A stretch of 16,411 bases of DNA from Gammaproteobacteria bacterium (GTDB lineage: Bacteria; Pseudomonadota; Gammaproteobacteria; Xanthomonadales; Xanthomonadaceae), in contig JAAZHF010000062.1 in assembly GCA_012510865.1 (NCBI GenBank), positions 1 through 16,411 on the forward strand. Direction: 5' to 3'. This document shows, piece by piece, positions 1 through 6,902 of the stretch. The position numbers and the translations under genes are program-made. The notes under the pieces were generated by a model that worked only from the letters and a program-made list of their open reading frames with translations, had not been told where the DNA came from and did no database searches. Numbering within the stretch: the first letter of the stretch is position 1; every line of letters starts with the position of its first letter.

Positions 1-121
1 AGACCGTGGGCCAGCCGGCGTCGCGCGCCGCCCCTTGGAGCGACAGGATGATCTCGGTGATGCGGAGCCGGTCCGGGACCGCGGTGGGCGCCGTCGTGGA
101 CCCGGCGTGGGGCGTGTCCAT
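1..121 (-). CDS. queE: 7-carboxy-7-deazaguanine synthase QueE, N-terminal 40 codons (runs off window)
   Basis: Partial gene: it starts at the ATG at 121 and leaves the window at base 1 after 40 codons. Residues 18-40 read RLRITEIILSLQG..., then AARDAGWPTV. This matches the N-terminus of Xanthomonas-type QueE, a radical-SAM enzyme that makes 7-carboxy-7-deazaguanine from 6-carboxytetrahydropterin in queuosine biosynthesis. The diagnostic CxxxCxxC cluster motif would lie just outside the window, so it cannot be confirmed. In the homologues I know, the motif here is SLQGE; this copy has SLQGA (codon GCG where GAG is expected). The gene follows cpoB on the same strand after 57 bp, an arrangement (cpoB-queE-queC) familiar in this family. 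The call rests on the short N-terminal match plus this synteny. Confidence 0.8.
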   Translation of the reverse strand, partial: MDTPHAGSTTAPTAVPDRLRITEIILSLQGAARDAGWPTV

Positions 122-162
122 GGCGCGGATTGTACCGCGCGCCCCCGCGCCGCCGGCGCCCG

Positions 163-178
163 GCCCGCGCGCGCGGGC
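163..178. repeat. Perfect 16-bp GC palindrome between cpoB and queE
   Basis: GCCCGCGCGCGCGGGC is its own reverse complement and abuts the cpoB stop codon (TGA at 181-179). As RNA it could fold into a GC-only hairpin with a 4-nt loop. No T-run follows on the minus strand, so an intrinsic terminator is unlikely. In DNA this GC-rich, alternating purine-pyrimidine tracts arise easily, so function is uncertain. Confidence 0.4.
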
Positions 179-1009
179 TCAGCGCAGGCTGTTGAGCTGG
201 ATCGCCCGCAGGCGGTCGTCGGCGGTGCGGGCCGCGTCGGTGCCCGGGTACTGCGAGATGACCCGGCCCAGCGTGGCCTCGGCCGCCATCAGGTCGCCCT
301 GGCCGTACTGCGACAGGCCGACCTTCAGCAGCGCGCCCGGCGTCTTGTCGTGGGTCGGCCAGCGCTCGACGATGGCCTGGAACCGCGCCTGCGCGCTGGC
401 GTAGTCCTGGATGACGTAGTAGCTCTCGCCCAGCCAGTAGGTGGCGTTGGGCGCATACGAGCCGGAGGGATACAGGCGCAGGAACTCGGCGAACAGCCGG
501 GCCGACTGCTCGTAGTCGCCGCTGCGCAGGGCCGCGAACGCGGTTTCGTAGGCGCCGCGCTCGTCGGCGGCGTTGGCCAGCAGGCCGGCGTCCCCGAACA
601 CGATCGGCGCGCTATCGGCGGGAGCCGTGGCCGCCGGCGCCGAAGCGGGCTGCGCGGCGGACCCCGCCGCCGGACCGGGGCTGGCCGACGGATCGACCGT
701 GGCCCCGCCTTCGAGCGTGTTCAGGCGGTCGTCGAGGTCGAGGTACTGGTTGCGGACGTTGGCCTCGAGGGCCGCGTTCTGCTGCTGCAGCTCTTCCAGC
801 TGGCCGCGCAGGAAGCGGACTTCGTCGCGCAGCGCCGCCAGCTGGTTGAGAAGTTCGATGTTGCCCTGGTTGTTGGCCGCCTGGGCCTCGAGCGCGGCCA
901 CCCGTTCACCCAGGCTTGCGCGCTGGGCGGCGGCCGGCGGGGACGCGGCCAGTCCGGCCACGGCGGCGATGGCGAGTGCGAGGATCGTCGGGAGCGGGCT
1001 GCGGGTCAT
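179..1009 (-). CDS. cpoB: Cell division coordinator CpoB (YbgF), periplasmic TPR protein
   Basis: Periplasmic partner of TolA that links peptidoglycan synthesis by PBP1B to outer-membrane constriction during division. The 276 residues show the family layout. There is a Sec signal peptide (about 1-29, ending PPAAAQ), then a coiled-coil trimerisation segment (about 33-103, rich in Leu/Glu/Gln with heptad spacing, e.g. RGQLEELQQQNAALEANV). A Pro/Ala/Ser linker follows (about 104-137), then a C-terminal TPR domain (about 150-270) with repeats such as YETAFAALRSGDYEQSARLF and ATYWLGESYYVIQDYASAQA. It is the last gene of the Tol-Pal cluster. It is separated from pal by 87 bp that hold a strong hairpin. 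The start ATG at 1009 gives a proper signal peptide, but no good Shine-Dalgarno is visible, which suggests weak translation. Confidence 0.95.
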   Translation of the reverse strand: MTRSPLPTILALAIAAVAGLAASPPAAAQRASLGERVAALEAQAANNQGNIELLNQLAALRDEVRFLRGQLEELQQQNAALEANVRNQYLDLDDRLNTLEGGATVDPSASPGPAAGSAAQPASAPAATAPADSAPIVFGDAGLLANAADERGAYETAFAALRSGDYEQSARLFAEFLRLYPSGSYAPNATYWLGESYYVIQDYASAQARFQAIVERWPTHDKTPGALLKVGLSQYGQGDLMAAEATLGRVISQYPGTDAARTADDRLRAIQLNSLR

Positions 1010-1033
1010 GGCATCAACCGGGATTCGGGACTT

Positions 1034-1076
1034 GGAAAGACAATCGGCAGCTGGCGGGGTTCCCGCCAGCTGCCGA
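1034..1076 (-). terminator. Strong hairpin with short T-rich tail between pal and cpoB
   Basis: Bases 1044-1058 and 1062-1076 are perfect inverted repeats: a 15-bp stem containing CGGCAGCTGGCGGG, with a 3-nt loop. Read on the minus strand, the stem starts 20 nt after the pal stop and is followed by TTGTCTTTCC. That is the layout of a rho-independent terminator with an imperfect U-tract. Because cpoB begins only 34 bp further on, it may act as a partial terminator or as a 3' stabiliser of pal mRNA rather than a full operon end. Confidence 0.7.
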
Positions 1077-1096
1077 CGTGCGTCGCATGCCGCCGA

Positions 1097-1606
1097 TCAG
1101 CGGGCGGTATAGGTGATCTCGACGCGGCGGTTCCGGGCCCAGCAGTCCTCGTTCGAGGCGGTGCAGGTCGGGCGCTCCTCGCCGTAGCTGGTCACGGTCT
1201 GCTGGCCGGCCGAACCACCGTTGGCCTGCAGCGCGGACGACACCGCGTTGCCGCGGCGCTCGCCGAGGCCGAGGTTGTAGTCGCGGCTGCCGCGCTCGTC
1301 GGCGTGGCCTTCCAGGGTGATGCGGGCCGAGGGGCGGTCACGCAGGTACTTCGCGTGGCAGGCCATCGCCGCCTGGAACTCCGGACGCAGCGAGTCCTGG
1401 TCGAAGTCGAAGTAGATCGTGCGCTGGCGCAGGCACGCGTCGGTGTCCAGGTCCTCGGGGCCGTAGGCGCCCGGGGTGGTGGCCGGCTGCGTGGTGGTCG
1501 GCGTGGTCGGCGTGGTGGCCGGCGGCTCCTCCTTGACTTTCTTGGAGCAGGCCACCGCTGCGGTGCAGAGCAGTGCAATGAGCAGAACGCGGGTTGGGGT
1601 CTTCAT
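1097..1606 (-). CDS. pal: Peptidoglycan-associated lipoprotein Pal
   Basis: Outer-membrane lipoprotein that binds peptidoglycan and TolB and anchors the envelope at the division site. The 169-residue product starts MKTPTRVLLIALLCTAAVAC, a lipoprotein signal with lipidated Cys20. A Thr/Pro-rich tether follows (about 26-46), then an OmpA-C-like domain (about 62-169). The domain contains TIYFDFDQDSLRPEF, GHADERGSRDYNLGLGERR (Asp103 and the Arg117-118 pair, where the family binds diaminopimelate) and SYGEERP. I chose the ATG at 1606. The frame stays open upstream, but only this start places the signal peptide at the N-terminus, and an AAGGA lies about 12 nt before it. It lies 65 bp after tolB on the same strand. 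Confidence 0.96.
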   Translation of the reverse strand: MKTPTRVLLIALLCTAAVACSKKVKEEPPATTPTTPTTTQPATTPGAYGPEDLDTDACLRQRTIYFDFDQDSLRPEFQAAMACHAKYLRDRPSARITLEGHADERGSRDYNLGLGERRGNAVSSALQANGGSAGQQTVTSYGEERPTCTASNEDCWARNRRVEITYTAR

Positions 1607-1671
1607 CTCTCGTCGATCCTTCTGCAGATGGGCAGTGAATTCACATTGCTGTATCGGCCGTGCACGCGGCG

Positions 1672-3015
1672 TCAGCGCTCGCGGAACGGTCCCCACGCCG
1701 GCTCGCGGACGTTGCCGTCGGCAAGGACCAGCCGCTGGCGGACGCGCCCGTCGGCGGAGACGGCATACAGGACTCCCCTGCTGCCTTCCCGGCCCGCGTA
1801 CAGGACCATGCTGGCGTTCGGCGCGAAGCTCGGCGATTCATCGAGCGACCACGGCGACAGCGTGGACCAGCGCGGCGTTCCAAGGCTGCGGTCCAGCAGG
1901 GCGATACGGTATACGTTTCCTGAACCCTGCGCCACAGCGATCCTGGAGTCGTCGAAGGACACCGTCGGGCTGGCGTTGTACCGTCCCTGGAAGGTGACCC
2001 GGCTGGCGCTGCCGCCGGTGGCGGGCACCTGGTAGACCTGGGGCAGGCCGCCGCGGTCCGAGGTGAAATAGATGCTGCGGCCGTCGGCGCTCCAGACCGG
2101 CTCGGTATCGATGCCCAGCTGGTTGGTGATCCGGGTCAGCGCCTTGCTGGCGAGGTCCATGACGTAGATCTCGGGGTCCCCGCTGCGGGACAGGGTCAGC
2201 GCCAGCTTCGTGCCGTCGGGCGAGAACGAGGGCGAGCTGTTGATCCCGCGGAAGCTGGCCACGCGCTCGCGGGCGCCGGTCGCCAGGTCCTGGATGTAGA
2301 TCGCCGAGTTGTTGTTGTGCTCGAACGAGACGTAGGCCAGGCGGCGGCCGTCGGGGCTCCAGTCGGGCGACATCAGCGGCTCGGTCGAACGCACCACCAC
2401 CTGCGGGTTGTGGCCGTCGGCGTCGGCGACCATCAGCGCGTAGTTGATGTTCTCGCCGGTGCCGGTGGAGGTCACGTAGGCGATCCGGGTCCAGAACGCC
2501 CCGCGCACGCCGAGGATCTTCTCGTAGATCGCGTCGGCCATCTGGTGGGCCACGTCGCGCATCGCGTTCGGGCGGCCGGTCATGGCGATGCCGAGCAGGC
2601 GCTCCTGCTTCGCCACGTCGAACAGCTCGTATTCCACCCGGTAGGCGCCGCCCCCGGCATCCACCACCCGGCCGACGACCAGGAAGTCCTGCCGCAGCAT
2701 CCGCCACGTCGCGTAGTTGACCTCGCTGCCGCGGGTCGGGCGCTCGATCATGTCCTGCTCGGGCAGGCCGCGGAACTGGCCGGAGCGGGCCAGGTCCTCG
2801 CGCACCACGCGCGCGACGTCGGTGTCGGGCGGCGTGCCCCCGCCCTGGTAGGGCATCGGCACCACCGCGATCGGGAGCGCCTGGGGGTTTCCGCCGACGA
2901 TGTCGAACTCGAGGCCGCCCTGCTGGGCCGCCGCGGCGAAGGGCAGGAGGAGTGCGAGGCAGGCCGCGATCCACGCATGGGTGGTGGCGGCCAGCCGGCC
3001 TTGGATTCGGATCAT
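1672..3015 (-). CDS. tolB: Tol-Pal system periplasmic beta-propeller protein TolB
   Basis: Periplasmic protein that cycles between Pal and TolA. The 447 residues start with a signal peptide (about 1-30, ...LLLPFAAAAQ). An N-terminal alpha/beta domain follows (about 35-145), beginning LEFDIVGGNPQALPIAVVPM, and then a C-terminal propeller. At least five WD40-like blades are recognisable by repeated S-P-x-[WF]-S-x-D-G motifs: SPDWSPDGRRLAYVSFE, SPSFSPDGTKLALTLS, EPVWSADGRSIYFTSD, SPTVSFDDSRIAVAQG and SPSFAPNASMVLYAGR. The start at ATG 3015 is supported by GGAG 7 nt upstream; the longer in-frame start at 3072 would put non-signal sequence in front. A 99-bp gap separates it from tolA and holds no convincing promoter. 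Confidence 0.97.
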   Translation of the reverse strand: MIRIQGRLAATTHAWIAACLALLLPFAAAAQQGGLEFDIVGGNPQALPIAVVPMPYQGGGTPPDTDVARVVREDLARSGQFRGLPEQDMIERPTRGSEVNYATWRMLRQDFLVVGRVVDAGGGAYRVEYELFDVAKQERLLGIAMTGRPNAMRDVAHQMADAIYEKILGVRGAFWTRIAYVTSTGTGENINYALMVADADGHNPQVVVRSTEPLMSPDWSPDGRRLAYVSFEHNNNSAIYIQDLATGARERVASFRGINSSPSFSPDGTKLALTLSRSGDPEIYVMDLASKALTRITNQLGIDTEPVWSADGRSIYFTSDRGGLPQVYQVPATGGSASRVTFQGRYNASPTVSFDDSRIAVAQGSGNVYRIALLDRSLGTPRWSTLSPWSLDESPSFAPNASMVLYAGREGSRGVLYAVSADGRVRQRLVLADGNVREPAWGPFRER

Positions 3016-3114
3016 GCCGGGCTCCGGGAATGGACGTTCAGAGGGTGACAGGATGGCCGTGAAGACGCTCACAAGGATGAACGGATCCCTGCGCGGCCGT
3101 GGCCGCTCCCACGG

Positions 3115-4074
3115 TCAGCGGTCGCGGGCCTCGAAGTTCAGGATCAGGGTCCGGTTGAACACGCTCTCGAAGCCGGCATAGGGCAGCGGCTCGGCCTTGC
3201 GGACCGCGGCCTCGACCGAGCGCCGCCCGAGGGCGTCGTAGGGGCAGGAGGGCGCGAACTCCACCCGCACCACGGTGCCGCCCCGGACCTGGGTGATCGT
3301 CATCCGGCAGTGCTGCCCGAGCGGGACGCTGTCGGGCCGGGTCCAGTTGCTCTGGATGGCCTCCGTGATCGCGGCCTTGTAGCGTGCCGCCAGCCCGTCG
3401 TCCCCGCCCGCGTTGCCGGGCGGCGCCGGCGCCGACGACGCGGCCTGGTCGGACGCCTCTTCCGCCCTGCTCTGCGCGATCCGCTCCAGGCGCCGCTGGG
3501 CCTCTTCCGCCTCGCGGCGCGCCTGCTCCTGCTGCCGCTTGATCTCGGCGAGCTTCTGTTCGGCGAGGCGGCGCTTCTGCTCGGCCTCCTCCTGCTTCCG
3601 CTGGCGCTCGGTGAGGTCGATCTGCTCCTGGCGCCGGCGCTCCTCCGCCTCGCGCGCGGCGGTTTCCCGCGCGATCGCCTCGCGGCGGGCCGCCTCCTGC
3701 TCGACGACGTCCGGCTCGCGCACCTGCACCTGCGGCACCGGCTGCGGTTCGATCGGCGCGTCCTCGGGGACCGGCTCGGGGATCACCTGGGGCTCCGGCA
3801 CGGCTTCGGGGATCGGCTCGGCCTCGGGCTCGGGGTCCGGCGCGGGCTCGGGCTCCGGCGGCAGCGGCTCGGGGGTGCGCGCCATCGCGCGCCGGACCGA
3901 CGCCGGGACATCGCCGAAGTCCACGACGTCCGCGCTGATCGGCGAACCGGCGGCGGAGGCCGGCGCCGACGCGCGCGACCACCACATGCCCAGCAGCACC
4001 AGGGCGAACAGCGCGACGTGCAGCAGCACGGCCAGCACCACGGCGCGCGCGGTATCGGCACGGCTTTCGCGCAT
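3115..4074 (-). CDS. tolA: TolA, inner-membrane energy-transducing spanning protein
   Basis: TolA carries the force generated by TolQR across the periplasm to TolB/Pal. Of 319 residues, 10-32 form the single N-terminal membrane anchor (AVVLAVLLHVALFALVLLGM). Residues 68-113 are a Pro/Glu-rich segment built from EP/PEP units, resembling TonB more than E. coli TolA. Residues 122-205 are a charged coiled-coil helix. Residues 228-319 are the globular C-terminal domain (ARYKAAITEAIQSNW ...), with Cys256 and Cys277 where E. coli TolA has its disulfide pair. The ATG directly follows the tolR stop (TAG|ATG, no gap), indicating coupled translation. The Pro/Glu-rich segment is, as far as I recall, usual for xanthomonad TolA. 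Confidence 0.97.
   Translation of the reverse strand: MRESRADTARAVVLAVLLHVALFALVLLGMWWSRASAPASAAGSPISADVVDFGDVPASVRRAMARTPEPLPPEPEPAPDPEPEAEPIPEAVPEPQVIPEPVPEDAPIEPQPVPQVQVREPDVVEQEAARREAIARETAAREAEERRRQEQIDLTERQRKQEEAEQKRRLAEQKLAEIKRQQEQARREAEEAQRRLERIAQSRAEEASDQAASSAPAPPGNAGGDDGLAARYKAAITEAIQSNWTRPDSVPLGQHCRMTITQVRGGTVVRVEFAPSCPYDALGRRSVEAAVRKAEPLPYAGFESVFNRTLILNFEARDR
3735..3870 (-). repeat. Low-complexity Glu-Pro coding repeat within tolA
   Basis: This stretch encodes residues about 69-113 of TolA, made of degenerate Pro-Glu units (e.g. PPEPEPAPDPEPEAEP). On the plus strand the DNA shows recurrent GGCTCGG/GGCTCCGG units. Such tracts can vary in length by slippage. It probably acts as a stiff periplasmic spacer next to the membrane anchor. 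Confidence 0.6.
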
Positions 4075-4509
4075 CTAGCGGCCCGCCTCGGCCGGGCGGC
4101 TGATCAGGCTGACGCGGTCGATCCCGGCGGCGTTCACCGCGTCCAGCGCGTCCATCACCAACTGGTAGCTCGCGGTGCGGTCGCCGTTGACCAGCACCAC
4201 CGCGTCGGGGTTCTGGTTGTGGATGGCGCGCAGCCGGGTGGTCAGGTCCTCGCGCGTCACCGACACGTTCTCCCCCTCGTACACCAGCGCCAGCGCGCCG
4301 TCGGGGTAGACGCTGACCACCAGCGGATCCTTCGGCGTCTCCAGCGAGCGCGCGCTCGAGTCGGGCAGGTTGATGTCGGTGCCCAGGTTCATCAGCGGCG
4401 CGGTCACCATGAAGATGATCAACAGCACCAGCATCACGTCGATGTAGGGCACGACGTTGATCTCGTTCTTGAGCTGGCGGCGCTTGCCGCGGCGGCTGCG
4501 GACGGCCAT
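4075..4509 (-). CDS. tolR: TolR, proton-channel subunit of the Tol motor
   Basis: ExbD/TolR-family inner-membrane protein that forms the proton path with TolQ. The 144-residue product has a basic cytoplasmic N-terminus (RSRRGKRRQLKNEINVVPYI). One membrane helix follows (about 20-42, DVMLVLLIIFMVTAPLMNL) with the conserved essential Asp24 (Asp23 in E. coli), then a periplasmic domain ending VSLISRPAEAGR. The start at ATG 4509 lies 4 bp after the tolQ stop, with GAGG in the tolQ tail as ribosome binding site. The frame is open further upstream, but that region overlaps tolQ and gives no TolR-like sequence. The stop TAG is immediately followed by the tolA ATG. Confidence 0.97.
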   Translation of the reverse strand: MAVRSRRGKRRQLKNEINVVPYIDVMLVLLIIFMVTAPLMNLGTDINLPDSSARSLETPKDPLVVSVYPDGALALVYEGENVSVTREDLTTRLRAIHNQNPDAVVLVNGDRTASYQLVMDALDAVNAAGIDRVSLISRPAEAGR

Positions 4510-4513
4510 CGGC

Positions 4514-5317
4514 TCAGGCCTCGCCGGCAGAGGACTGGCGCTCCAGGATCGAGGAGAACTCCTCGGAGAAGGCATCGTAGCGGCCGGCCACGCGCTCGAC
4601 CTTGGTCGCGAAGCGGTTGTAGGCCCAGACCGCGGGAATCGCCGCGAACAGGCCCATCGCGGTCGCGACCAGGGCCTCGGAGATGCCCGGGGCGACGCTG
4701 GCGATGGTCGCCTCCCTCACGTTGGCCAGGCCGTGGAAGGCGATCATGATCCCCCACACCGTTCCCAGCAGGCCCACGTAGGGCGCGATCGAGCCGACGT
4801 TGGCCAGGAACTCCAGGTTGTGCTCGAGCCCGTCGAGCTCGCGGGAGCTGGCGACGCGCATGCCGCGCTGGGCGCCCTCGAGCTGGGCCCTGCTGTCGCC
4901 GCCACGGCGCTGCCGGCTGCGGCTGAACTCGCGGAAGCCCGCCTCGAAGATCGCCTCCAGGCCCTCGATGTCGCGGTTGCGCTCGCTGGCGGCGGCATAC
5001 AGCTTGCCGAGGTCGGCGCCCGACCAGAAGCGTTCCTCGAACCGGTCCGCTTCCCGCTCGGCGCGATCGAGCATGCGCTTCTTGCGGAAGATGATCACCC
5101 AGGACGCGACCGACGCGAACAGCAGCACCAGCATGACCAGCTGCACCGGGGTCGAGGCGTGCAGGACCAGCTGGATGATGTCGAGCTCACCGCCGCCGGC
5201 GGGGAGTCCCGACGCCTGGCCGGCGGCATCGGCGGCCAGCGCCACGGCGTCGGCGGGCGCCTCCTCCGGCAGGGGTTCGACGCTGCTTGCCTGCATCAGG
5301 ATCGCCGTTGCACTCAT
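4514..5317 (-). CDS. tolQ: TolQ, MotA/TolQ/ExbB proton-channel protein
   Basis: Inner-membrane motor subunit that, with TolR, uses the proton gradient to energise TolA. The 267 residues include a long Ala/Glu-rich N-terminal extension (about 1-45; E. coli TolQ is about 230 residues). Three membrane helices follow: about 50-77 (VMLVLLFASVASWVIIF), about 168-192 (IAPYVGLLGTVWGIMIAF) and about 203-226 (ISEALVATAMGLFAAIPAVW). A large cytoplasmic loop lies between the first two. The ATG at 5317 directly abuts the ybgC stop (TAG|ATG), with GGAG 9 nt upstream. A second Met at residue 8 is an alternative start. Confidence 0.97.
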   Translation of the reverse strand: MSATAILMQASSVEPLPEEAPADAVALAADAAGQASGLPAGGGELDIIQLVLHASTPVQLVMLVLLFASVASWVIIFRKKRMLDRAEREADRFEERFWSGADLGKLYAAASERNRDIEGLEAIFEAGFREFSRSRQRRGGDSRAQLEGAQRGMRVASSRELDGLEHNLEFLANVGSIAPYVGLLGTVWGIMIAFHGLANVREATIASVAPGISEALVATAMGLFAAIPAVWAYNRFATKVERVAGRYDAFSEEFSSILERQSSAGEA

Positions 5318-5755
5318 CTAGTCTTGCTCCGCATTGGATTCCAGGGATTTGAACAGCCCGTACAGCGTGTCCGGCAGCGCGCGCGGGCGGAAGCTGCGGG
5401 CATCGATGGCTGCGACCCGGACGCGGGCCGTGGCCAGCGGCTCGCCGTCGCGCCGCACCTCCTGTGCGAACTCGACGCTTGCCCGGCGCACCCGCGCCAG
5501 CGACACGGTGACCTCCAGCGCGTCGTCCAGGCGTGCAGGGCGCCGGAAGTCGAGCTGCATGTCCCGCACCGCGAAGACCAGGTCGAGCCCGTCGATCATC
5601 GCCTGCTGCCCGTGCCCGAGGCTGCGCATCCATTCGCTGCGCGCCCGCTCGAGGAACGCCACGTACCGCGCGTGGTAGACCACGCCGCCGGCGTCGGTAT
5701 CTTCCCAGTAGACCCTTGTCGGGAGGCTGAACAGGAGCCGACCGGCGCTGCTCAA
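5318..5755 (-). CDS. ybgC: YbgC, Tol-Pal-associated acyl-CoA thioesterase (hotdog fold)
   Basis: Cytoplasmic hotdog-fold thioesterase of the 4-hydroxybenzoyl-CoA thioesterase family, normally the first gene of the tol operon. Residues 15-39 carry the family signature [20 protein letters not shown] followed by LERAR, with the candidate catalytic Asp in EDTD. The 145-residue length is normal. No ATG or GTG near the N-terminus fits. The TTG at 5755 is preceded by GGAGG about 7 nt upstream and overlaps the ruvB stop as TTGA, so TTG is the likely start and translation is coupled to ruvB. Its stop TAG abuts the tolQ ATG. Fully packed between ruvB and tolQ, it ties the tol genes to ruvB transcription. 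Confidence 0.95.
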   Translation of the reverse strand: MSSAGRLLFSLPTRVYWEDTDAGGVVYHARYVAFLERARSEWMRSLGHGQQAMIDGLDLVFAVRDMQLDFRRPARLDDALEVTVSLARVRRASVEFAQEVRRDGEPLATARVRVAAIDARSFRPRALPDTLYGLFKSLESNAEQD

Positions 5756-6774
5756 AACAGGCCCTCCGCGGCCTGCCCGCGCGGCTGCAGCCCGAGGTGC
5801 AGCCAGGCCTTGCGGGTCGCCATGCGCCCGCGCGCGGTGCGGACCAGGAAGCCCTGCTGGATCAGGTAGGGCTCGATCACGTCCTCCAGCGTCCCGCGCT
5901 CCTCGGAAAGCGCGGCCGCCAGCGACTCGACGCCCACGGGCCCGCCGTCGAAGGTCCCGATGATCAGGTTCAGCAGGCGGCGGTCCAGGTCGTCGAAGCC
6001 CTCGGCGTCCACCTTGAGCATCTGCATCGCCGCGGCCGCCACCCCGTCGTCGATGCGGCCGCCGGCCCGCACCTGGGCGTAGTCGCGCACCCGTCGCAGC
6101 AGGCGGTTGGCGATGCGCGGGGTGCCGCGGGCGCGGCGCGCGATCTCGGCCGCGCCTCCCGGCTCGCAGTCGATGACGAGGATGGTCGCCGAGCGGCGCA
6201 CGATCCGGGTGAGTTCTTCGGCGCTGTAGAACTCCAGCCGCTGCACGATCCCGAAGCGGTCGCGCAGGGGCGCGGTCAGCAGCCCGGCGCGCGTGGTGGC
6301 GCCGATGAGCGTGAAGGGCGGCAGGTCGAGCTTGATCGAGCGCGCGGCCGGACCCTCGCCGATCATGATGTCGATCTGGAAGTCCTCCATCGCCGGGTAC
6401 AGCACCTCCTCGACCACGGGCGAGAGGCGGTGGATCTCGTCGATGAACAGCACGTCGTGCGGCTGCAGGTTGGTCAGCAGCGCGGCCAGGTCACCGGCCT
6501 TCTCGATCACCGGCCCCGAGGTGACCCGCAGGTTGACCCCGAGCTCGTTGGCGATGACGTGCGACAGGGTGGTCTTGCCAAGGCCGGGCGGCCCGAAGAC
6601 CAGCACGTGGTCCATGGCCTCGCCGCGACGACGGGCGGCCTCGATGTAGATCCCCAGCTGCTCGCGGACCGGCTGCTGGCCCAGGTAGTCGTCCAGCCGC
6701 TGGGGGCGGATCGAGGCCTCGATGGCGGCGTCCTCGCGGGTCGCCCCGCCGCCGATGATCCGCTCTTCGCTCAT
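5752..6774 (-). CDS. ruvB: Holliday junction branch-migration ATPase RuvB
   Basis: Hexameric AAA+ motor that, with RuvA, drives branch migration of Holliday junctions in recombinational repair. With the start at 6774 the product is 340 residues. It has Walker [10 protein letters not shown] (61-69), Walker [10 protein letters not shown], sensor/ATTRAG segment [20 protein letters not shown], and a C-terminal winged-helix domain with [18 protein letters not shown] and [13 protein letters not shown] preferred ATG 6774 because GAGAAG lies 9 nt upstream. An in-frame ATG at 6783 follows that motif with no spacer, and the frame stays open to 6822. The N-terminus [20 protein letters not shown] resembles xanthomonad RuvB. 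It lies about 7 kb from ruvA, whereas the two are often adjacent. Confidence 0.97.
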   Translation of the reverse strand: MSEERIIGGGATREDAAIEASIRPQRLDDYLGQQPVREQLGIYIEAARRRGEAMDHVLVFGPPGLGKTTLSHVIANELGVNLRVTSGPVIEKAGDLAALLTNLQPHDVLFIDEIHRLSPVVEEVLYPAMEDFQIDIMIGEGPAARSIKLDLPPFTLIGATTRAGLLTAPLRDRFGIVQRLEFYSAEELTRIVRRSATILVIDCEPGGAAEIARRARGTPRIANRLLRRVRDYAQVRAGGRIDDGVAAAAMQMLKVDAEGFDDLDRRLLNLIIGTFDGGPVGVESLAAALSEERGTLEDVIEPYLIQQGFLVRTARGRMATRKAWLHLGLQPRGQAAEGLF

Positions 6775-6825
6775 GCCGTCCATCTTCTCACGCCGGCCGG
6801 CTCCCGGGTACCTTCTTCCCAAGGG

Positions 6826-6893
6826 CTGCAGGAGCGGCTATAGCCGCGAACAGGCCGGTGGAAGGCTGATCGCGGCTATAGCCGCTCCTACAG
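6826..6893. repeat. Inverted pair of REP-like palindromic elements (REPIN-type) between napC and ruvB
   Basis: The two 24-bp arms at 6826-6849 and 6870-6893 are inverted copies with one mismatch, flanking a 20-bp spacer. Each arm carries GGAGCGGCTATAGCCGCGA, whose core GCGGCTATAGCCGC is itself a perfect 14-bp palindrome. The right arm, read on the minus strand, starts CTGTAG, a GTAG head before a hairpin as in REPs linked to RAYT (TnpA-REP) transposases. The left arm has GCAG. The pair begins 10 bp after the napC stop. It may stabilise or end the nap transcript, but no T-run follows. Similar motifs are common in Lysobacteraceae intergenic regions (from memory). Confidence 0.85.
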
Positions 6894-6902
6894 GGGCCTG
6901 GG

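Noticed and set aside
1607..1671. Separate promoter for pal in the tolB-pal gap (GTGAATTCAC palindrome, TACAGCAAT)
   Set aside because: No -35/-10 pair with proper spacing could be made out. A pal promoter is plausible from other species but not supported by this sequence.
35..2035. 666-codon plus-strand open frame opposite queE, cpoB, pal and tolB
   Set aside because: It crosses several well-supported minus-strand genes and has low-complexity composition, so it is an antisense shadow.
3093..3106. Hairpin GCGGCC-GT-GGCCGC just after the tolA stop
   Set aside because: Only 6 bp with a 2-nt loop and no T-run, inside an operon. Such GC palindromes are expected by chance in this sequence.
3310..5869. 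Long plus-strand open frames opposite tolA, tolR, tolQ and ybgC
   Set aside because: Antisense shadows of four unmistakable Tol genes; no motifs or plausible ribosome-binding context.
6775..6825. Promoter for ruvB between the REP pair and ruvB
   Set aside because: TTGGGA is present on the minus strand but without a -10 element at suitable spacing.
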